A stretch of DNA of 64,000 nucleotides from Mycobacterium yunnanensis (GTDB lineage Bacteria; Actinomycetota; Actinomycetes; Mycobacteriales; Mycobacteriaceae). Below the pieces are notes generated by a model. The model made no database searches. It worked only from the letters and a program-made list of their open reading frames with translations, and was not told the origin of the DNA. A program made the position numbers and the translations under genes. Location: positions 186,001-250,000 of the forward strand of contig NZ_JACKVK010000001.1 in assembly GCF_025823185.1 (NCBI RefSeq), given 5' to 3'. Below, piece after piece: positions 56,770 through 64,000 of the stretch (positions are counted from its first letter, which is position 1; every line of letters starts with the position of its first letter).

Positions 56770-57450
56770 GTGCCCGACGTGACGAGTGGTGTGCCCAGCG
56801 GGTTGCGGGAGCGCAAGAAGTTGCGCACCCGTGCGACGCTCATCGACGCCGCCGCCACGCTGTGTGAGAAGCGCGGGTACGACAACACCACCGTCGACCA
56901 GATCGCCGCGGCCGCCGACGTCTCGCCGCGGACGTTCAGCCGGTACTTCCCGACCAAGGTGTCCGTCGTCGCCGCCATCACCGACGATCTCGACGAGATG
57001 ATCGCCGCAGTAATGGAGCGGCTGCCCGGTGAGATGACCGCCTACGACGCCTTGCTCGCTGCGTCCCTCGAGGTCTTCCGCAGCCGCAACGGCGTCGAGT
57101 CGAATGGCTTCCGGCGGATGGCAACGCTGATCCGGATCATCAACGGCTCCACCTCCTACCGGACTGCCGCTCTCGGCCTTCGGCACGACATCACGGAGAA
57201 GGCCACGATGCGGGTGATGGCCCGGCGGCTCGGCGTGCCGCCCGACCATCGGTCGGTCACGCTCATCACCGACGTGTGGGCCGTGCTCTTCTCCGAGTCG
57301 TTCGCCGGGCTGGGGCTCGAGGGCAACGACGCCATCACACCCGAGGTCATCTCCGACCGCTTGACCGCCACGGTGACCACGTTCCGTGGCACGTGGACGC
57401 CGTGGTGCAGTGACCCGAGCGCCGACGGCCAACCCCACACGAGCGCGTGA
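56770..57450 (+). CDS. TetR/AcrR family transcriptional regulator
   Basis: A 226-residue regulator with GTG start. HTH: TTVDQIAAAADVSPRTFSRYF (about 40-60), then a helical ligand domain. The basic LRERKKLRTRATLIDAA start is typical of this family. Probable targets are itself and the neighbouring MFS gene; ligand unknown. Confidence 0.9.
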   Translation: MPDVTSGVPSGLRERKKLRTRATLIDAAATLCEKRGYDNTTVDQIAAAADVSPRTFSRYFPTKVSVVAAITDDLDEMIAAVMERLPGEMTAYDALLAASLEVFRSRNGVESNGFRRMATLIRIINGSTSYRTAALGLRHDITEKATMRVMARRLGVPPDHRSVTLITDVWAVLFSESFAGLGLEGNDAITPEVISDRLTATVTTFRGTWTPWCSDPSADGQPHTSA

Positions 57451-57521
57451 AACCGATAGCGACTACCTTCCACTAGTGACGGACAGCTTCGTTCCGGTCG
57501 CCAACGCAGAAGGGACCCAAC

Positions 57522-58835
57522 GTGCCGCAGGAGTCCAGTCCTTCGACTGATTCGGACGAGGTCGCCACCCTCCGGTACCCCGGGGGCGAGATCGACCTGA
57601 ACATCGTCAAGGCCACGGAGGGATCCGACGGCATCGCACTGGGATCCCTGCTGGCCAAGACGGGCTACACCACGTACGACGGTGGCTTCGTCAACACCTC
57701 GGCGACGAAGAGTTCGATCTGCTACATCGACGGCGACGCGGGCATCTTGCGCTACCGCGGGTATCCCATCGAGCAACTGGCCGAGAAGTCGACCTTCATC
57801 GAAGTCAGCTACCTGTTGATCTACGGCGAACTGCCGACTGCCGACGAGCTCGAGAAGTTCACCACGCAGATCCAGCGGCACACGCTGCTGCACGAGGATC
57901 TCAAGCGCTTCTTCGACGGCTTCCCCCGCAACGCCCACCCGATGCCGGTGCTGTCCAGCGCCGTCAACGCCCTGAGCGCCTACTACCAGGATTCGCTGGA
58001 CCCCGGTGACCAGGATCAGGTGGAGTTGTCGACCATCCGCCTGCTGGCCAAGATGCCGACCATCGCGGCGTACGCCTACAAGAAGTCGGTGGGGCAGCCG
58101 TTCCTGTACCCCGACAACTCGCTGACCCTGGTGGAGAACTTCCTGCGGATGACGTTCGGCTTCCCGGCCGAGCCCTACGAGGTCGATCCCGAGATCGTCC
58201 GCGCTCTGGACCTGTTGCTGATCCTGCATGCCGACCACGAGCAGAACTGCTCGACGTCGACGGTGCGGTTGGTCGGCAGCTCGCAGGCCAACCTGTTCAC
58301 GTCGATCTCCGGTGGCATCAACGCGCTGTGGGGTCCGCTGCACGGCGGCGCCAACCAGGCGGTGCTGGAGATGCTGGAGAAGATCCGCACCGGCGACGAC
58401 GACGTGGCGACGTTCGTCAAGAAGGTCAAGAACCGCGAGGACGGCGTGAAGCTCATGGGCTTCGGGCACCGCGTCTACAAGAACTACGATCCGCGGGCGC
58501 GCATCGTCAAGGAGCAGGCCGACAAGATCCTCGGCAAGCTCGGCGGCGACGACGAGCTTCTCGACATCGCCAAGGAACTCGAGGAGATCGCGCTCACCGA
58601 CGACTTCTTCATCGAGCGCAAGCTGTACCCGAACGTGGACTACTACACCGGCGTGATCTACCGCGCGATGGGCTTCCCGACGCGCATGTTCACGGTGTTG
58701 TTCGCCATGGGCCGGCTGCCCGGGTGGATCGCCCACTGGCGGGAGATGAACGGCGAGCCCAACAAGATCGGCCGGCCGCGTCAGATCTACACCGGGTACA
58801 ACGAGCGTGACTACACCGACATGGGCGGCCGTTAG
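57522..58835 (+). CDS. gltA: Citrate synthase GltA
   Basis: A 437-residue type II-like citrate synthase (Rv0896, gltA2, by context) starting with GTG. Histidines in HADHEQNCSTSTV, GPLHGGANQAV and [15 protein letters not shown] and the aspartate in YPNVDYYTGVIY are present. It makes citrate from acetyl-CoA and oxaloacetate and is the main TCA-cycle enzyme. It is much longer than CitA and not a recent duplicate of it. Confidence 0.96.
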   Translation: MPQESSPSTDSDEVATLRYPGGEIDLNIVKATEGSDGIALGSLLAKTGYTTYDGGFVNTSATKSSICYIDGDAGILRYRGYPIEQLAEKSTFIEVSYLLIYGELPTADELEKFTTQIQRHTLLHEDLKRFFDGFPRNAHPMPVLSSAVNALSAYYQDSLDPGDQDQVELSTIRLLAKMPTIAAYAYKKSVGQPFLYPDNSLTLVENFLRMTFGFPAEPYEVDPEIVRALDLLLILHADHEQNCSTSTVRLVGSSQANLFTSISGGINALWGPLHGGANQAVLEMLEKIRTGDDDVATFVKKVKNREDGVKLMGFGHRVYKNYDPRARIVKEQADKILGKLGGDDELLDIAKELEEIALTDDFFIERKLYPNVDYYTGVIYRAMGFPTRMFTVLFAMGRLPGWIAHWREMNGEPNKIGRPRQIYTGYNERDYTDMGGR

Positions 58836-58872
58836 CCTGTCGACTGCGCCACATCGTTTGCTTCGGTAATAG

Positions 58873-58894
58873 TTGTAGGTTCACAATCGTTGTG
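58873..58894. promoter_or_regulatory. Overlapping MarR-type operator candidate
   Basis: Three half-sites occur: TTGT (58873-58876), ACAA (58883-58886) and TTGT (58890-58893). They form two overlapping palindromes, TTGT-N6-ACAA and CACAA-TCG-TTGTG (58882-58894), the second reaching the first base of the exporter's GTG. This is where a MarR repressor encoded in the same operon would bind. Confidence 0.55.
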
Positions 58895-60375
58895 TGATTG
58901 CAACTGAGGATGGCCGCCGGCAGCCCGGCTCCGGCGACCTGACGTCGCGCCGCAAGGCCATCATCCTGGTGTCCTGTTGTCTGAGTCTGCTGATCGTCTC
59001 GATGGACGCGACCATCGTCAACGTCGCCATCCCGAGCATCCGCACCGACCTGCACGCGTCGACCTCGGAGCTTCAGTGGGTAGTGGACGTCTACACCCTG
59101 GTGCTGGCGTCACTGCTGATGCTCTCCGGCGCGACCGGCGACCGCTTCGGCCGTCGCAGGGTGTTCCAGATAGGCCTGGTGGTGTTCGCCATCGGCTCGC
59201 TGCTGTGCAGCATGGCGCCCAACATCGACACCCTGATCATGGCGCGCTTGCTGCAGGCCATCGGCGGGTCGATGCTCAATCCCGTTGCGCTGTCGATCAT
59301 CTCGCAAATCTTCACCGGACGGGTGGAGCGGGCCCGGGCACTGGGCTTCTGGGGTGCCGTCGTCGGCATCTCGATGGCCCTTGGTCCGGTGGTCGGCGGC
59401 TTGCTCATCGAGCTGATCAGCTGGCGGGCGGTGTTCTGGATCAACCTGCCCATCTGTCTGGCCGCGGTGATCCTGACCGCCATCTTCGTCCCCGAGACGA
59501 AGTCTCAGACGATGCGCAACATCGATCCCGTCGGCCAGGGGCTGGCGGTGACGTTCCTCTTCGGCGTGGTGTTCACCCTCATCGAAGGTCCGGGGTACGG
59601 CTGGACCAACCCCCGCGTCATCGCGGTCGCGGTGGTCGCGGCGATCGCGTTCGTCGCCTTCCTGCGCTACGAATCGCGGCGTCACGACCCGTTCATCGAC
59701 CTACGGTTCTTCCGCAGCGTCCCCTTCGCCGGGGCCACCGTGACGGCGGTGTGCGCGTTCTCGGCGTGGGGTGCGTTCCTGTTCATGATGTCGCTGTACC
59801 TCCAGGGCGAGCGCGGCTACAGCGCCATGCACACCGGCCTCGTCTACGCCCCCATCGCCATCGGCGCACTGGTGTTCTCCCCGATCTCCGGGCGCATGGT
59901 GGGTCGGTTCGGTGCCCGGCCCTCGTTGCTGGTCGCTGGTGTCCTGATCACCACCGCCTCGGTGCTGCTGACGTTCCTCACCAAGACCACCCCGGTGTGG
60001 GGGCTGCTCGTCATCTTCGCCGTGTTCGGCATCGGCTTCTCGATGGTGAACGCCCCGATCACCAACGCCGCGGTCAGCGGCATGCCGCTCGACCGGGCAG
60101 GCGCGGCCTCGGCGGTGACCTCGACCAGCCGACAGATCGGCGTCAGCATCGGTGTGGCGCTGTGCGGCTCGATCGCGGGATCGGCGATCTCGACCAGCGG
60201 CGCGGACTTCGCCGCCTCGGCTCGACCGCTCTGGTTCGCCAGCATCGGCATCGGTGTCGTCATCACCGTGCTCGGCTACCTTTCGACCACGCCGGCGGCG
60301 TTCCGGTCGGCCGAGCGGCTGGCACCGCTGATCGCCGGAGCCCGCGAACCGAAGGAGGCCGCCAATGTCGGCTGA
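58894..60375 (+). CDS. MFS drug exporter, DHA2 (EmrB/QacA) family
   Basis: A 493-residue transporter with about 14 membrane helices. Motif D1-like LSLLIVSMDATIVNVAIPSI, motif A GDRFGRRRVFQIG and motif C GFWGAVVGISMALGPVVGG are present. It is expected to export drugs or lipophilic compounds using the proton gradient. GTG 58894 is the listed start and overlaps an operator-like palindrome. The marR gene overlaps its 3' end by 11 bases. Confidence 0.9.
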   Translation: MIATEDGRRQPGSGDLTSRRKAIILVSCCLSLLIVSMDATIVNVAIPSIRTDLHASTSELQWVVDVYTLVLASLLMLSGATGDRFGRRRVFQIGLVVFAIGSLLCSMAPNIDTLIMARLLQAIGGSMLNPVALSIISQIFTGRVERARALGFWGAVVGISMALGPVVGGLLIELISWRAVFWINLPICLAAVILTAIFVPETKSQTMRNIDPVGQGLAVTFLFGVVFTLIEGPGYGWTNPRVIAVAVVAAIAFVAFLRYESRRHDPFIDLRFFRSVPFAGATVTAVCAFSAWGAFLFMMSLYLQGERGYSAMHTGLVYAPIAIGALVFSPISGRMVGRFGARPSLLVAGVLITTASVLLTFLTKTTPVWGLLVIFAVFGIGFSMVNAPITNAAVSGMPLDRAGAASAVTSTSRQIGVSIGVALCGSIAGSAISTSGADFAASARPLWFASIGIGVVITVLGYLSTTPAAFRSAERLAPLIAGAREPKEAANVG

Positions 60376-60787
60376 CACCCGCGCGGCCGACGAGGTGTGG
60401 CGCGCCATGGTGAGCGTCGTGTTCGACAACCGCGACGCCTGGAAGCGCGATGTCATCGAGGTGTCCGGTCTGCCGTTCAGTCGCATCCGCGTGCTGCGCC
60501 GGCTGGCCCGTCGGCCCATGACCGCCAAGGAGATCGCCGAGGCCGCCACCATGGACGCCCCGGCGACCAGCGTTGCGGTCAACGACTTGGAAGACCGCGG
60601 ATTGGTTGTGCGAGAGACGAATCCGAACAACCGCAGATGCAAGGTGGTGTCGCTGACCGATGAGGGACGGCGGGTGCTGGCGCGTATCGACGGTGTCGAG
60701 GATCCCGCGCCGCGCCGCTTCGCCGACCTGAGTCGGGAGGAAGTGCAGACCCTCGAGTCGATTCTGGCCAAGTTGACCGACGGCTGA
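60365..60787 (+). CDS. MarR family regulator of the exporter operon
   Basis: A 140-residue winged-helix protein: FSRIRVLRRLARRPMTAKEIAEAATMDAPATSVAVNDL is the HTH region and NPNNRRCKVVSLTDEG the wing, with a cysteine in the wing that might sense oxidants (speculative). Co-transcribed with the DHA2 exporter and likely its repressor. Confidence 0.9.
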   Translation: MSADTRAADEVWRAMVSVVFDNRDAWKRDVIEVSGLPFSRIRVLRRLARRPMTAKEIAEAATMDAPATSVAVNDLEDRGLVVRETNPNNRRCKVVSLTDEGRRVLARIDGVEDPAPRRFADLSREEVQTLESILAKLTDG

Positions 60788-60868
60788 ATTTGACGACATC
60801 GTCGATTCGGGTCGACTGTCCGACCGGCGAGAAATATTCTGAGCTCGTCCAGCGGAGAGGACGACGCG

Positions 60869-63800
60869 ATGACGGTGTGCCGGAGGTGTGCCTCCGAGTT
60901 GCGCGCCGCCGCCAAGTTCTGCAGCGAATGTGGTGAGTCGACGCAGCCCACTGACGCAGCCGAATTCAAACAGGTCACGGTGCTGTTCGCCGACGTCGTG
61001 CGCTCGATGGACATCGCGGTCGCCATCGGTCCGGAGCGGTTGCGCGGCATCATGTCCGAGGTCTTCGACGTCTCGGCCGCTGCGGTCAAGCGGTACGGCG
61101 GAACCGTCGACAAGTTCACCGGAGACGGCATCATGGCCGTCTTCGGAGCTCCGGTTGCCCTCGAAGACCACGCGCTGCGCGGGTGTCTCGCGGCGCTGCA
61201 CCTCCAACGGGAGATCCGCCGACTGGCCGTGCGGTTCGGCCGCGAGGGAGTCGACGTCTCGGTCAGGGTGGGACTCAACTCGGGTCAGGTCGTCGCCGGC
61301 AAGCTTGGGGCTGGCTCACTGGCCTACACCTCGATCGGCGAGGCCGTCGGGATGGCGCAGCGGATGGAATCGGTGGCACCAGTCGGCGGGGTGGCGATCT
61401 CGGAGTCGACGGCACGATTGGTCGACGAGGTCGTCGACCTCTCCGAACCTGACTTCCTGGTGGTGAAGGGCTCCGCCACCGCAGTGGCCGTGCGCAGGCT
61501 GCTGCACGTCAGGCCGCATCACGCCCTTTCGCGGCGCGCCGACTCTCCGCTCATCGGCCGTAGATGGGAGATGGCCGTCCTCGAGGGCACATTCGAGGAA
61601 GTTCTCGACGGATGCGGCGGCACCAGCGTGGGATTGTGTGGACCCGCCGGGATCGGGAAGAGCCGGGTGGTCAGGGAGATGGCGGCGATGGCCGCCACCC
61701 GGGGCGTGCAGGTGTTCGGCGCGCGGTGCGACTCGATTGCCAAGGAGGTGCCGTTCCACGTCGTCGCGCAGCTGCTGCGTGCGGTGCTCAAGGTCGGTGA
61801 CGTCGAATCCCCATCGGACAGAGCGCGTCTCGCACAGGTGTTGCCCGACGTCGGCGCCGAGGATCTGTTGCTCCTCGGCGACCTGCTCGGCATCGACGAC
61901 CCCGACGTGGCCATGCCGACACTGCACCCCGACGCCAGGCGCAGGCGGTTGACGGCGCTGATCCGGGGCGCCTGGACCACGCAGCGATCGCCCGCCGTGT
62001 TCGTCGTCGAGGACGCCCAATGGATCGACGAGATCAGCGAGTCGATGCTGGCCGACTTCACCGCGGTGCTCTCGCGGACCGATTCGATGGCGCTGATCAC
62101 CCACCGGCCGGACTATCGCGGCCCGCTGTCCCAACTGGCCGAGGGGCGAACCATCACCCTGGCGCCGTTGAGTGATGCGGAGACCTCTGAGCTGATCGCC
62201 GAGCAGATGGGTACGCATCAGTCGCTGACGGGCCTGGCGTCCACGATTGGCGAACGCGCGGTGGGCAATCCGTTCTTCGTCAAGGAGATCGTGCGAGACC
62301 TCGTCGAGCGGGGCGTCCTGCACGGTCGGCGCGGTGCCTACACCTCCACGGCCACCGCGGCCGAGGTCAGCGTGCCGCCGACCCTGTACGCCGTCATCGC
62401 GGCCCGCATCGACCGGCTGGACGACCGAGCCAAGCGAACCCTGAACGCCGCCGCAGTCGTCGGAACGCGCTGCACCGCAGACCTCTTGGAGACGATCGGC
62501 GTGGTACCGGCATTCGACGCGCTGGTCGAGGCGGAGATGGTGGATCAGGTGAAGTCCTCGTCGTCCGATGAGTACGTCTTCCGGCAGCCGCTGATCCGCA
62601 CGGTGGCCTACGAGACGTTGCTGCTCGCTGAACGTGCCGAGGTCCACCGGCGGGTGGCGGCGGCGATCGAGACGGCGGAACCCACTCTGGCGGAACAGAA
62701 TGCGGCGCTCATCGGTGAACATCTCGAGGCAGCCGGAGACTTCGGCGCGGCCTACGGGTGGCACATGCGGGCCGGGGCATGGTCGAGGAATCGTGACATC
62801 GCCGCGGCGAGGTTGAGCTGGGCCAGGGCGCGACACGTCGCCTACGCGTTGCCCGCCGACGACCCCGGCCGGCTGGCCATGCGCATCGCCGCGGGCACGT
62901 TGCTCTGCGCGACGGCCTATCGCACCGCGGAGAGCATGTCCGACAGCGGCTTTCACGAAGTGCGCGAGCTCGCCGCGGCAGCGGGGGACAAGCGGTCGCT
63001 GACCTTGGCGATGCTAGGGCAGTACACCGACCACATGGTGCACGGCAGCGTCACCGAAGCGTCGGCTCTGGGTACCGAGGTGTGGTCGCTGCTCGAGGGG
63101 ATCGGCGATCCCGTGCTGACGGTCGGACTGTCCGTCGCCCCGATGGTCTCCAAACAGGAGACCGGCGATGTCGACGAGCTGCTGAGGTGGTCGCAGACGG
63201 CGATCGAACTGGCCGACGGTGATCCGACCATGGGCGACGTCGTGTTCGGGTCGCCGCTGGCGTTGGCGCTCACGTTCCGCGGAATCGCCAGGTGCTGGCT
63301 CGGGCTGGCCAACTGGCGCAACGACTTTCGCGACTCCCTGACCATGGCCCGCGGGGCGGACAGACTGACCTTCAGCAAGTGCGTCGTCTACCAGCACAGC
63401 GTGAGGACGTTGCAGGGCGTGCTGCTGCCCGACGACTCCACCCTGCGCGAAGCGGAGGAGGCGCTGACCATCGCGGTGGACCACGGCGACCACCACGCCG
63501 TCGCGCTGGCCACCTATTGCCTGGGCGGGCTGCTCCTGGAACGGGGATCCGCCGAGCGGCGCCGGGGCAGGCATCTGCTGGCCAAGATCCGGGAGATGTC
63601 CGATCGTGGCCACTTCTACCGCAGCGAGCTCGCCGTCCTCGATTTGTTCCACGCGCGGGAACTGGCGCGCGACGGTCACCTCGACGTCGCCGTCGACGAG
63701 CTCAGGGCGGCGGGCAACCGCGTGTCCGAACGCGGGCAGTTCGCCCACGGCGTCGTGGCCACCCGATTCCTCGTGGAGGCCTTGCTGCAGCGCCACGGCC

Positions 63801-64000
63801 GGGGTGACGTGCAGGAGGCCGACGCGGCCATCGAACGGCTGGCCTCGGCGGGCCGGGACGATTTGGCGATCGTCGAGGTGGTCCTCCTAGGGCTGAGGGC
63901 GCGGGTGGCTCGGGCGCGGGGTGACGACGTGACCTACCGGGTGTCGCTGCGCCGGTGTCGCGAGCGGGCGACGGCCCTGGGATTCGAGGGTTGCGTCGCG
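60869..64000 (+). CDS. Zinc-ribbon / class III cyclase / AAA ATPase fusion protein (3' end outside the window)
   Basis: An open frame of 1,044 codons without a stop begins at ATG 60869 behind GGAGAGG. A zinc ribbon (C4, C7, C18, C21) is followed by a class III nucleotide cyclase domain (about 33-210): metal Asp in VTVLFADVV, second Asp in DKFTGDGIMAVFG, and VRVGLNSGQVVAGKLGAG. At the transition-state position the usual Asn is Gly (EAVGMAQRMES), while the Arg is kept. An AAA/NACHT-like ATPase follows, with Walker A GPAGIGKS (about 255) and Walker B AVFVVEDAQWID (about 380), then helical TPR-like repeats. Mycobacterial relatives often end in a LuxR-type HTH, not visible here. It may be a cyclase or a regulatory ATPase with a weakened cyclase domain. 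Confidence 0.88.
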   Translation, partial: MTVCRRCASELRAAAKFCSECGESTQPTDAAEFKQVTVLFADVVRSMDIAVAIGPERLRGIMSEVFDVSAAAVKRYGGTVDKFTGDGIMAVFGAPVALEDHALRGCLAALHLQREIRRLAVRFGREGVDVSVRVGLNSGQVVAGKLGAGSLAYTSIGEAVGMAQRMESVAPVGGVAISESTARLVDEVVDLSEPDFLVVKGSATAVAVRRLLHVRPHHALSRRADSPLIGRRWEMAVLEGTFEEVLDGCGGTSVGLCGPAGIGKSRVVREMAAMAATRGVQVFGARCDSIAKEVPFHVVAQLLRAVLKVGDVESPSDRARLAQVLPDVGAEDLLLLGDLLGIDDPDVAMPTLHPDARRRRLTALIRGAWTTQRSPAVFVVEDAQWIDEISESMLADFTAVLSRTDSMALITHRPDYRGPLSQLAEGRTITLAPLSDAETSELIAEQMGTHQSLTGLASTIGERAVGNPFFVKEIVRDLVERGVLHGRRGAYTSTATAAEVSVPPTLYAVIAARIDRLDDRAKRTLNAAAVVGTRCTADLLETIGVVPAFDALVEAEMVDQVKSSSSDEYVFRQPLIRTVAYETLLLAERAEVHRRVAAAIETAEPTLAEQNAALIGEHLEAAGDFGAAYGWHMRAGAWSRNRDIAAARLSWARARHVAYALPADDPGRLAMRIAAGTLLCATAYRTAESMSDSGFHEVRELAAAAGDKRSLTLAMLGQYTDHMVHGSVTEASALGTEVWSLLEGIGDPVLTVGLSVAPMVSKQETGDVDELLRWSQTAIELADGDPTMGDVVFGSPLALALTFRGIARCWLGLANWRNDFRDSLTMARGADRLTFSKCVVYQHSVRTLQGVLLPDDSTLREAEEALTIAVDHGDHHAVALATYCLGGLLLERGSAERRRGRHLLAKIREMSDRGHFYRSELAVLDLFHARELARDGHLDVAVDELRAAGNRVSERGQFAHGVVATRFLVEALLQRHGRGDVQEADAAIERLASAGRDDLAIVEVVLLGLRARVARARGDDVTYRVSLRRCRERATALGFEGCVA

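Overview
The window is chromosomal DNA of a high-GC actinobacterium, almost certainly a non-tuberculous Mycobacterium/Mycolicibacterium. The evidence is the strong G/C preference at third codon positions, frequent GTG starts with 4-base ATGA or GTGA overlaps, and a gene order that I recognise from memory as the M. tuberculosis Rv0854-Rv0896 neighbourhood: far, dapC, fadA-fadB, xpb with its Rv0862c partner, moaC-mog-moaE, rpfA, moaD-moaA, cspB, the Rv0875c-Rv0884c block, Rv0885-fprB, citA and gltA. fadE10 and the PE/PPE genes of that block are absent here. No prophage, insertion sequence or CRISPR array is visible.

Layout. 1-5 kb: two paralogous small exported proteins, a TetR regulator divergent from an MpaB-type oxygenase, a lipoprotein, an aldo/keto reductase and a four-gene tRNA cluster (Lys on minus; Glu, Asp, Phe on plus). 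5-12 kb: a GAF-GGDEF protein, a small exported protein, a polyprenyl glycosylphosphotransferase, a GAF protein, and a TetR regulator followed by a perfect 13-bp-arm palindrome and an FAD oxidoreductase whose 3' end is broken. 11-16 kb: a minus-strand operon zwf / UBP zinc finger / CDF metal transporter / 49-residue acidic protein, divergent from an SRPBCC protein and an alpha-methylacyl-CoA racemase. 16-23 kb: an ABC importer with two permeases, an F420-type oxidoreductase, and a membrane protein of the YhgE/Pip type paired with an ABC ATPase that has lost its nucleotide-binding motifs.

23-41 kb: aminotransferase, Old Yellow Enzyme, the fadA-fadB beta-oxidation pair behind a palindromic operator candidate, the XPB helicase pair, and molybdenum-cofactor genes on both sides of rpfA. 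rpfA has a long leader with a c-di-AMP (ydaO-type) riboswitch and an upstream CRP-like site, linking cell-wall resuscitation to second messengers. 41-53 kb: a DUF559-type gene bracketed by a 15-bp direct repeat, a Xi-class GST, conserved actinobacterial membrane and regulatory proteins, sepH, serC, and a diiron oxygenase placed 6 bases before the ferredoxin/FNR fusion fprB. 53-64 kb: a frameshifted mycothiol-type gene overlapping citA, pdxH, two MFS exporters, gltA (second citrate synthase), a MarR-controlled exporter operon and the first 1,044 codons of a zinc-ribbon/cyclase/AAA protein that runs off the window.

The best leads are the two damaged genes, the unassigned palindromes at 9777-9806 and 25503-25554, the degenerate ABC ATPase/YhgE pair, the zwf operon with its UBP finger and tiny acidic protein, and the oxygenase-fprB pair. 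Synteny and homolog statements come from memory and were not checked by search.
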